A DNA stretch of 64,000 nucleotides from Sphingomonas sp. AR_OL41. Its GTDB lineage: Bacteria; Pseudomonadota; Alphaproteobacteria; Sphingomonadales; Sphingomonadaceae. Positions 7,903-15,001 of this stretch are shown in pieces; the first letter of the stretch is position 1, and every line of letters begins with the position of its first letter. The DNA is taken from positions 86,224 to 150,223 of the forward strand of contig NZ_JARYTI010000009.1 of NCBI RefSeq assembly GCF_029911635.1, in the 5' to 3' direction. A program made the position numbers and the translations under genes. The notes beneath the pieces were generated by a model. The model made no database searches. It worked only from the letters and a program-made list of their open reading frames with translations, and was not told the origin of the DNA.

Positions 7903-9125
7903 TGTCCTGCCAGCGTGTTGAGCTGCAGGATCGGCAGCAGAATCGATAACACGATCGTCGCGACGATGCCGCCCATCGCGATGATGATCAGCGGCTCGAG
8001 CAGCGCCAGCGCGGTTGCGGTGAAGCGGTCGAACTCGCGCTCGAGATAGTCGGCGGCGCGTTCGAGCATGCTGTCGAGCTGGCCCGCCGCCTCGCCCGAG
8101 GCCGCCAGATAGACCAGCAAGGGCGGAAACACGCCGGCGCGGCGCATCGCCGCCGACAGGCTGCCGCCGCCGCGGATCGATTCGACGATCTCGTCCGAGG
8201 CCAGCCGCAGCCGGCGGTTGTGGATCGTGCCCGCGGTCAGCGCGAGGCCTTCGAGCAGCGGCAGGCGGCTCGCGACCATCGTCGACAGCGTCCGCGCCAT
8301 CCGCGCCGCGTGGAGATCGCGCAACAACCGCCCGAGCAGCGGCAGCTTGAGCAGCCGCGTGTCGACGATCAGCCGGATCGCCGGCTCCCGGAGCGCGCGC
8401 CATGCCAGCAGGCCCAGCGCGACGATGACGATCAACAGCGCCCACCACCAGCCGACGAGAAAGGCCGAAAGGCTCATCACCATCCGCGTCAGCAACGGCA
8501 GTTGCTGGCCGACGGTGTCGAACTGCGCGACGACCTGCGGCACGACGAACATCATCAGCGCGGTGACGACGAACACCGCGACCAGCGCGAGCATCGCGGG
8601 ATAGGCCAAAGTGGTGATGATCTTGCCGCGAATCTCGGCCTGGCGTTCGAGCAGTACCGAGAGCCGGTCGAGGATCGTCGGCAACGACCCCGAACTCTCG
8701 CCGGCCGAGACCATCGCGCGGTACAGCGGCGGGAAACTCTTCGGCTCGCGCCCCATCGCCTCGGCGAGGCGCCGTCCTTCGACGACGCCAGCATGGACCG
8801 ATTCGATGATCTCACGGACCTGCGGCTGCTCGGTCTGGCGCGTGATCGTACGCAGCGACTCCTCGAGCGGCGAGACGCGGTTGAGTGTCGCCAACTGGCG
8901 GGTGAACAAAGTGAGCTGCTTGCCGCTCATCTTGCGGCGGCCGAAACGCAGATCGGCGAGCAACGGCGTGCCGCGCTTGGGCGTGCCCGATCCGGCCTCG
9001 ACCTTGACGACGAACAGCCGTTTGCGATCGAGCAGCTCGCGCGCATCGTCGATCGACGGCGCGCTGACATGGCCGCGGGTTTCGCGCCCGCGCGTGTCGA
9101 TCGCGCGGTAATCGAACTCAGCCAT
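7899..9125 (-). CDS. gspF: Type II secretion system inner-membrane platform protein GspF
   Basis: GspF is the polytopic core of the assembly platform. The 408-residue protein starts MAEFDYRAIDTRG. It has two copies of the T2SF domain (LFTRQLATLNRV and LHAARMARTLSTMVASRLPL regions) and three membrane spans, ending GIVATIVLSILLPILQLNTL, as in PulF/GspF. Its ATG at 9125 overlaps the gspE stop by 8 nt; open frame upstream of this is inside gspE. Confidence 0.95.
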   Translation of the reverse strand: MAEFDYRAIDTRGRETRGHVSAPSIDDARELLDRKRLFVVKVEAGSGTPKRGTPLLADLRFGRRKMSGKQLTLFTRQLATLNRVSPLEESLRTITRQTEQPQVREIIESVHAGVVEGRRLAEAMGREPKSFPPLYRAMVSAGESSGSLPTILDRLSVLLERQAEIRGKIITTLAYPAMLALVAVFVVTALMMFVVPQVVAQFDTVGQQLPLLTRMVMSLSAFLVGWWWALLIVIVALGLLAWRALREPAIRLIVDTRLLKLPLLGRLLRDLHAARMARTLSTMVASRLPLLEGLALTAGTIHNRRLRLASDEIVESIRGGGSLSAAMRRAGVFPPLLVYLAASGEAAGQLDSMLERAADYLEREFDRFTATALALLEPLIIIAMGGIVATIVLSILLPILQLNTLAGQ

Positions 9126-10668
9126 CGGCGGGCACCAGCGGCTCGGGCTCGGCAGCGTCGCGGCGCGACACACGCACTGCTTCCTCGGGCGTGGTCTCGC
9201 CGCTGGCGACCAATGCGCGTGCCGCGCTGCCGAGATCATCCGAATGCGCGAAGGCGTGGCGCGCGAGCAAAGTCTCGTCGCTGCCGTCGTTGATCATGCG
9301 GCGCAGCGGCTCGTCGATCCGCACCGCCTCGAACACACCGATCCGCCCCTTGAAGCCGCTGCCCTGGCAATGCTCGCAGCCGACCGGTTCGTAGACGACC
9401 GCACCCTTGGGCAGACCGAGCATCTTCCGTACCGAGGGCGGCGCCGGAATCGGGCGTCGGCAATGCTCGCACAGCCGCCGCACCAGCCGCTGGGCGATCA
9501 CCGCGCGCAGCGTCGAGGCGAGCAGGAACGGCTCGACCTTCATGTCGCGCATCCGCGTGATCGCGCCGATTGCATCGTTGGTATGGACGGTCGACAGCAC
9601 GAGGTGGCCGGTGAGCGAGGCCTGCACCGCAATCTCGGCCGTCTCGCGGTCGCGGATCTCGCCGACCATCACGACATCGGGATCCTGCCGCAGGATGGCG
9701 CGCAGGCCGGCGGCGAAGGTCAGTCCGACCTTCGGGTTGACCTGGGTCTGGCCGACGCCCTCGATGGCATATTCGACCGGATCCTCGACGGTCAGGATGT
9801 TGCGACTGCCATCGTTGAGCAGGCGCAGCGCGGCGTAGAGCGAGGTCGTCTTGCCCGATCCGGTCGGGCCGGTGACGAGGATGATGCCGTTCGGCTCCGA
9901 CAGCGCCGTTGTCAGCATCGCCAGCGTCGCGGACTTCATGCCGAGCATCGTCAGGTCGATCCCGGCATTGTCCTTGTCGAGGATACGCAGCACGACACGC
10001 TCGCCTGCCCGGCTCGGCAGCGTCGAGACGCGGACGTCGAGCAGCTTGCCGCCAAGCGTCAGCCCGATGCGGCCATCCTGCGGCACGCGGCGCTCGGCGA
10101 TGTCGAGCCGCGCCATCACCTTGATACGGCTGACCACCACCGGCGCGACGTGCGGCGGCATGCGCAGCGTCTCGCGCAGCACGCCGTCGATCCGCATGCG
10201 CACGACGAGACCCGTCTCATACGGCTCGACATGGATGTCCGACACGCCGTTGCGCGCGGCATCGGCGATGATACCGTTGATCAGGCGGATGGCAGGCGCG
10301 TCGTCGGCGGTGTCGAGCAGATCGTCGGCGGTCGGCAAATGGTCGGCCAGCAGGTCGAGCTCGTCGCCGAGCCCGAGCGAACCCGCCGCCATCGCCGCCG
10401 CTTGGCCGTCCATCGCGTAGCGCTCGGACAAGAGCTTATCGAACGCCTCCACCGAGACGAAGCCGACATCGAACGGGCGCGCGAGATGGCGACGCAGCTC
10501 GAGCAGCACCTTGGGGTCGCTGCCCTCGCGCATCGCGATGGCGGGCTCGCCGGCCGCATCCTCGCCCAGCACCACGCCGAAGCGACGCGCAAAGGCATAG
10601 GGGATCGTCGCCGCCGGAACCGCGCCGAACCCGGCGGTGCTGTCACTGATGTCGGCGACGCTCGCCAT
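9118..10668 (-). CDS. gspE: Type II secretion system ATPase GspE
   Basis: GspE is the cytoplasmic hexameric ATPase that powers pseudopilus assembly. In the 516-residue protein the N-terminal domains contact GspL. Walker A is GPTGSGKTT (267-275), the Asp box is ILTVEDPVEY, Walker B is DPDVVMVGEIRD and the His box is LSTVHTND. The tetracysteine zinc site is CEHC at 400-403 and CEHC at 431-434, separating GspE from most type IV pilus ATPases. The ATG overlaps the gspD stop by one base. Confidence 0.97.
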   Translation of the reverse strand: MASVADISDSTAGFGAVPAATIPYAFARRFGVVLGEDAAGEPAIAMREGSDPKVLLELRRHLARPFDVGFVSVEAFDKLLSERYAMDGQAAAMAAGSLGLGDELDLLADHLPTADDLLDTADDAPAIRLINGIIADAARNGVSDIHVEPYETGLVVRMRIDGVLRETLRMPPHVAPVVVSRIKVMARLDIAERRVPQDGRIGLTLGGKLLDVRVSTLPSRAGERVVLRILDKDNAGIDLTMLGMKSATLAMLTTALSEPNGIILVTGPTGSGKTTSLYAALRLLNDGSRNILTVEDPVEYAIEGVGQTQVNPKVGLTFAAGLRAILRQDPDVVMVGEIRDRETAEIAVQASLTGHLVLSTVHTNDAIGAITRMRDMKVEPFLLASTLRAVIAQRLVRRLCEHCRRPIPAPPSVRKMLGLPKGAVVYEPVGCEHCQGSGFKGRIGVFEAVRIDEPLRRMINDGSDETLLARHAFAHSDDLGSAARALVASGETTPEEAVRVSRRDAAEPEPLVPADG

Positions 10669-12881
10669 CAGTGCCTTCTCTTGCGCCGGATCGCGGCACC
10701 GGCGGCGGGCTGGGTAGGCACGGCGATACGCGGGTCCTCGATGCTGCCTGGCATGCCGGCCGGCGGCAGCGGTGCGGCGGCGCCGAGATAGTCGCGCACC
10801 AGTTGGTCGATGCTCGGCTCCTCGTCGGGACGCTGGCCAGCCTGTTGCACGCGCAGATAGCCATAGCGCTGCTCGGTGACGCGGCGCGTGTCCTCGGCAG
10901 TGCGCAGGATGGTCGGGCGGATGAAGATCATCAAATTGGTCTTGGTCCGGGTCTTGGCCTTGGAGCGGAACAACGCGCCGATCCCGGGAAGGTCGCCGAG
11001 CAGCGGGATCTTCTCGACTGTGCGCCGCTCATTATCATCGAGCAGACCGCCGATCACCGCGATCTGGCCGTCATCGACGGTCAGCGTCGTCTCAACCTCG
11101 CGCTTGTTGAGGATCAGGTCGCTATTGTCGCTCGACACCGGCCCGGCGATAGAGCTGACCTGCTGGTGGAGGAACAGCTTGATCGCGCCCGAGGCGTTGA
11201 TCTGCGGCCGCACCTCTAGCTCGATCCCGACATTCTCGCGCTGCACGGTGCGGAAGGCATTGTCGAAGTTGGTCGACAGCGCCTGGCCGGTGGTGATCGG
11301 GATCTCCTGGCCAACCAGGATCCGCGCCGGCTGGTTGTCGAGCGTGATGACGTGCGGGCTCTGCAGCAGGTTCGAGGTGGTGTCGGACTTCACCGCGTTG
11401 ATGATCGTGCCGAAGATCGCGTCCTTGCCGATGTTGAACGCGCCGCCGCCAAAGCCGCCGTTCGCGCCGAGGATCGAGCTGATCGCCGACTGGGCGAGCG
11501 TGTCGCTGGTCGTGCTGCCGGTAGTGGTGGTGGTGGTGTTGCCATTCACCGTCGTCGTCGTCGTATTGAGCGAACGCGCACCGATCGCCCCCGCAATCGT
11601 CAGCAGGTTGGGCGCCGAGTTGCTGTAGGTCGTGGCGAAGGACGGGATGCCGCTGCCCGGCAGCCCGGCGAGCAGGAACTGCACTCCGAGCTTGTCGGCC
11701 GTCGTATCCGACACCTCGGCGACGATCGCCTCGACCAGCACCTGTTCACGCCGCGTATCGAGCTGATGCACTACCTCGCCGAGCTGGCGCTGCACCTCGG
11801 CGGGTGCGGCGATGACGATCGCGTTGGCGCCGGCAAAGCGCGTGACGACCGACGCCGTCCGCCCCCCCTCAGCCGAGACCGCCGCCTGGCCTCCGGTCGC
11901 GCCCCCGGCTTGGCTTTGCGTCGCCTGGTTCTGCGGCGGGACGATATTGCCGCTGGTGCCGCCGCCATTGCGACTCGCGACGCTCATGCTGGTCTGCGAC
12001 AGCTGCGTCTGCGTCGGCTGCGTCGCGGGCTGGCCGACGAGCTGCTGAAGCACGGGAAGCAGCTGCTCGGCATCGGCATTTTCGAGGAAGATGACCTTGA
12101 TCTCGGTGCCGTTCTTCGCGCGGCGGTCGAGATCCTCGGCGACGCCGGCGAGCCGCGAAACCGTCGCGGGGTCGCCGCGCAGCGCAATCGAGTTCGAACT
12201 GACGATCGCTACGACGCTGGCACTCGGGCCGGTCCCGGCGCCGCCACCCTGGCCGCTCGTCCCGATCAACGTCTGCAACGCCGTGGCGATCTCGCGCGCG
12301 CCGGCATTCTTGAGCGCGACGACGCGGGTCGAGGCATTGTCGGTATCGATCCGCGCCAGCACCTGGCGGACGCGGCGGACATTGTCGGCGAAGTCGACGA
12401 TGACGATCGAATTGCCGCCGCGATTGGCGGTGACCGACCCTTGCGGGCTGACCAGCGTGCGCACCGTATCGACCGCCGACGCGGCGTCGATCGAGCGCAG
12501 CCGTACCACTTCGGTGACGAAGGCGTTGCGCCCGGCACTGCCCGCGCCGACCCGGCTCGGCTGCGACGAGGCATTGTCGAGCGGCTGGATGCGGAACGCG
12601 CCGTTCGAGGTTGGCACCGCGACGAGGCCGTTGGCGCGCAGCGTAGAGAGGAAGATCTCGAAATATTCCGACTTCGACAGCGGCCGTTCCGACACCACGG
12701 TGACCTTGCCGTTGACGCGCGCGTCGATGATGAAGATGCGCCCCGTGACCCGTGCGGCATCGGCGATGAAGGCGCGGATATCGGCGTCATGGACGTTGAT
12801 CGTCGTCTGCGCGACGAGCGGCCCGGCAAGCGCCAGCGCGAGCATGGGGGCCAGCAGGGAACCTCGGATCAGCTTTTTCAT
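10668..12881 (-). CDS. gspD: Type II secretion system secretin GspD
   Basis: GspD forms the outer-membrane channel. The 737-residue protein has a signal peptide (cleavage near LVAQ, residue 24) and an N0 domain (TTINVHDADIRAFIADAARV). N1-N3 repeats follow (VVRLRSIDAASAVDTVRTLV and similar), then a secretin core with VLVEAIVAEVSD, VGQEIPITTG and VGIELEVRPQI, ending in GGLLDDNERRTVEKIPLLGD. Around residues 436-456 lies a Thr-rich insert, TTTTT-VNGN-TTTTTT, coded by triplet repeats (about 11520-11568). No GspS pilotin gene is nearby. Confidence 0.96.
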   Translation of the reverse strand: MKKLIRGSLLAPMLALALAGPLVAQTTINVHDADIRAFIADAARVTGRIFIIDARVNGKVTVVSERPLSKSEYFEIFLSTLRANGLVAVPTSNGAFRIQPLDNASSQPSRVGAGSAGRNAFVTEVVRLRSIDAASAVDTVRTLVSPQGSVTANRGGNSIVIVDFADNVRRVRQVLARIDTDNASTRVVALKNAGAREIATALQTLIGTSGQGGGAGTGPSASVVAIVSSNSIALRGDPATVSRLAGVAEDLDRRAKNGTEIKVIFLENADAEQLLPVLQQLVGQPATQPTQTQLSQTSMSVASRNGGGTSGNIVPPQNQATQSQAGGATGGQAAVSAEGGRTASVVTRFAGANAIVIAAPAEVQRQLGEVVHQLDTRREQVLVEAIVAEVSDTTADKLGVQFLLAGLPGSGIPSFATTYSNSAPNLLTIAGAIGARSLNTTTTTVNGNTTTTTTGSTTSDTLAQSAISSILGANGGFGGGAFNIGKDAIFGTIINAVKSDTTSNLLQSPHVITLDNQPARILVGQEIPITTGQALSTNFDNAFRTVQRENVGIELEVRPQINASGAIKLFLHQQVSSIAGPVSSDNSDLILNKREVETTLTVDDGQIAVIGGLLDDNERRTVEKIPLLGDLPGIGALFRSKAKTRTKTNLMIFIRPTILRTAEDTRRVTEQRYGYLRVQQAGQRPDEEPSIDQLVRDYLGAAAPLPPAGMPGSIEDPRIAVPTQPAAGAAIRRKRRH

Positions 12882-13726
12882 GGGCTCGCGATCGTGATGA
12901 CGATGGGGACGGTCTGGTTGCCGCGCTCTACGGTGATCGGCAGATTGCCGCCATGCGGATATTGCTGGCCGAGCCGGTCGAGGTCGCCGGGTCCGCTTAC
13001 CGCACGGCCACCGATCGCCGTGACGACGTCGCCGTCCTGCAGGCCGAGCTGGCGAAAGGCCATGCCAGCGCCTTGCGGCCGGACGACGAGCCCGCTGATC
13101 CGGCCGCCATCGACGCGCGGGATGAAGCCGATATCGGCGCGAAGCTGGGCGATGCTGACGCCGCCCGCGGCACCCGGCGGCGGCGCACCGGCCGGCGCGG
13201 GACCAGCCGGCGGCGGCGGTAGTGCCGCGCTGCCGGTCTGCGCGGCGGGAACGCTGTCCTGCGGCAGGAACAGGTCCTCGGCCGCCCCGCCGCGATCGAT
13301 CGTCACATGGTCGAACGCGACCGCCTTCAACTTGACGCCGGGCATGATCTCCTGCCCGACCAACACATTGTGCTGGACATTGTCAGGGCCGGCGATGATC
13401 GCCGAGCCCCCGCCCATCGCCTCGTCGACACGGATGCCGAACAACGTCAGTTGCAGCGAGGTCACCACCGACGGCTTGTCGTCGCCGCCGCCGAGCCGGA
13501 AAAACGGGTCGTAATCACGCAGCATCGCGGTCGGCGATCCGGCAAAGCCGACCGCGGCCGGGCGCCAGTTGCCGAGCGGGCCGGTCGGCGTGACGATCGT
13601 CCACACCAGCCGCGCGCATTGCACCGCGAGCAACGCAAGCAGCGCCAACTCGGTGAGATAATAGACATTGGTGCGCGGGAGCCGCCCAAAAAAGGCGCGC
13701 GCTCGTGCATCCAGAACCAACCGCAT
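12878..13726 (-). CDS. gspC: Type II secretion system protein C, with PDZ domain
   Basis: GspC links the inner-membrane platform to the secretin and helps select cargo. The 282-residue protein has a cytoplasmic N-terminus, one membrane helix (LTELALLALLAVQCARLVW), an HR domain (LQLTLFGIRV, GPDNVQHNVLVGQEIMPGVKL), a Pro/Ala/Gly-rich linker, and a C-terminal PDZ domain (GLVVRPQGAGMAFRQLGLQDGDVVTAIGG). It is the first gene of the operon. GGGGA lies about 6 nt before the ATG. It overlaps gspD by 4 nt and diverges from the dioxygenase gene at 13867. Confidence 0.93.
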   Translation of the reverse strand: MRLVLDARARAFFGRLPRTNVYYLTELALLALLAVQCARLVWTIVTPTGPLGNWRPAAVGFAGSPTAMLRDYDPFFRLGGGDDKPSVVTSLQLTLFGIRVDEAMGGGSAIIAGPDNVQHNVLVGQEIMPGVKLKAVAFDHVTIDRGGAAEDLFLPQDSVPAAQTGSAALPPPPAGPAPAGAPPPGAAGGVSIAQLRADIGFIPRVDGGRISGLVVRPQGAGMAFRQLGLQDGDVVTAIGGRAVSGPGDLDRLGQQYPHGGNLPITVERGNQTVPIVITIASP

Positions 13727-13866
13727 CGAAGTCCCCGATCACGAGCCTGCTAAGTGGCCATTGTTACAGTGGTGCGTCACGGATGTGAACCATGTCGCCT
13801 CGAGCCGCTCGGTGCCTTGCACGAGGTGGACTGGAAAATCGTTCGCCGCGCTGGCATTCAAAGGGC

Positions 13867-14541
13867 ATGATCGCCGCCTCCCATCAGCTTCATGGCCGCT
13901 TCGGCTCGGGACTTCCTGCCGATGAAATGGTCGCCGCGCTCTCCGCCATGCCCGGCGTGCAGCGCGTGCCGAGCCCCAAGCTGACGCTCTTCCTGCGCAA
14001 GCATTTCCTCGATCAAGCGACCTGCACCGCGCTGATCGCGCGGATCGACGCGACGCGTCGCCCATCGACAATCTCCGACGCGAACGGCGACGCTGCCTTT
14101 CGCACCAGCGAGACCTGCGACCTCGACCGGCACGACCCGGTCGTCGCCGAGCTCGATGCGCGAATCTGCGCCTTTACCGGGCTCGACGCACAGTACGGCG
14201 AGCCGATGCAGGGCCAGCGCTATGCCGTCGGGCAGGAGTTCAAGCAGCATACCGACTATTTCGAGCCACTCGGCGTCGATTACGAACGCTTCTGCAACGT
14301 CGCCGGACAGCGCACCTGGACGGTGATGCTCTACCTCAACGAGCCCGATGCCGGCGGCGCAACACGCTTCAAGGTGATCGACAAGATCGTCCAGCCCGAA
14401 TCCGGAAAGCTGCTCGCCTGGAACAATCGCCGCGCTGACGGCACCCCCAATCCAGCGACGTTGCACCACGGCATGAAGGTTCGTGCCGGGGTGAAATATG
14501 TCGTCACCAAATGGTTTCGCGAGCGCCCCTGGGGCTGGTGA
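13867..14541 (+). CDS. 2OG-Fe(II) oxygenase, prolyl 4-hydroxylase alpha-subunit type
   Basis: This 224-residue protein has the double-stranded beta-helix iron site of prolyl-4-hydroxylase-type dioxygenases: H128 and D130 in KQHTDYFEP, a second histidine at 201 (LHHGMKV), and K210 (GVKYVVTKWF) placed to hold 2-oxoglutarate. YLNEPDAGGATRF is also typical. The ATG at 13867 follows AAAGGG; an upstream frame to 13792 adds a stretch without family similarity. Its substrate is unknown. It is divergent from gspC and convergent with the TonB receptor, so it appears to stand alone. Confidence 0.88.
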   Translation: MIAASHQLHGRFGSGLPADEMVAALSAMPGVQRVPSPKLTLFLRKHFLDQATCTALIARIDATRRPSTISDANGDAAFRTSETCDLDRHDPVVAELDARICAFTGLDAQYGEPMQGQRYAVGQEFKQHTDYFEPLGVDYERFCNVAGQRTWTVMLYLNEPDAGGATRFKVIDKIVQPESGKLLAWNNRRADGTPNPATLHHGMKVRAGVKYVVTKWFRERPWGW

Positions 14542-14610
14542 CGTTGCCGCATCGGGCATGTCCAACATCTCGCTCCGTTATCCCTGTTATCCAGGGCGCA
14601 ACTTTTCGAG

Positions 14611-14641
14611 AGCGAAATCGTGCGGTTTCCGTCGCTTTTTT
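14611..14641 (+). terminator. Probable rho-independent terminator of the dioxygenase gene
   Basis: AGCGA (14611-14615) pairs with TCGCT (14632-14636), with a possible nested GAAA/TTTC pairing, followed directly by a run of six T (14636-14641). It lies 70 nt after the stop of the dioxygenase gene on the plus strand. The stem is short, so strength is uncertain. Confidence 0.5.
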
Positions 14642-14670
14642 CAACCTATAATCAACAAATTGCGCCACAT

Positions 14671-14716
14671 GGCCTTGTTTTCTCGTAACAAGAGAAAACA
14701 AGAGGATAACAAGGCC
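14671..14716. repeat. Overlapping inverted repeats able to form alternative hairpins
   Basis: CTTGTTTTCTC (14674-14684) is perfectly inverted at 14692-14702 with a 7-nt loop. The overlapping left arm GGCCTTGTT (14671-14679) is also perfectly inverted at 14708-14716. The two hairpins share bases and exclude each other. The right side contains three copies of (T/A)AACAAG. No gene is attached to it; a bidirectional terminator or a protein site are both possible. Confidence 0.7.
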
Positions 14717-15001
14717 GCAGTCACCCGCAACAGGGCGATCCGACATCCAACGTCGACGATGGGCGACAATCTGTGACGTCGACGATTTCAAAGAGCGAAA
14801 GCGCGTCGCGCCCGAGTCTCCCTTACTCTTGAATTGAGTCGTACGCGGCGTTTCGGGTGAGACCGTTGCAGCGCGACCTGCTGCCCCAAGAACGCCGACG
14901 GTTGAATCACCGCGTCCGCCCGACGCCCGATGTCGCAGCGTCGGACGCGAAAAGGGGCTCCGTCGCCGTAGCGCCGAAGCCCCCATTCGAAAGGCAACCG
15001 A

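Larger units (their letters stand above)
14542..15001. other. Convergent intergenic region with hairpins
   Basis: This gap lies between the dioxygenase and the first TonB-dependent receptor, which converge here. It contains a CCCTG/CAGGG hairpin (14582-14596), a T-tailed hairpin (14611-14641), and an AT-rich pair of overlapping inverted repeats (14671-14716). I see no convincing gene or RNA in it. Short open frames here have no ribosome-binding site and no family resemblance. Confidence 0.6.

Noticed and set aside
11352..13514. Long open frame on the plus strand opposite gspD and gspC
   Set aside because: It mirrors the codon pattern of the real genes in GC-rich DNA, has Arg/Ala/Gly-rich composition without domains, and no ribosome-binding site.
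13740..13790. Pho-box-like 7-4-7 pattern between gspC and the dioxygenase gene
   Set aside because: Only one half (CTGTAAC) resembles the consensus; the other (GTGACGC) does not.
14671..14776. Possible small peptide gene starting MALFSRNKRKQED
   Set aside because: No ribosome-binding site, overlap with inverted repeats, and no family resemblance.
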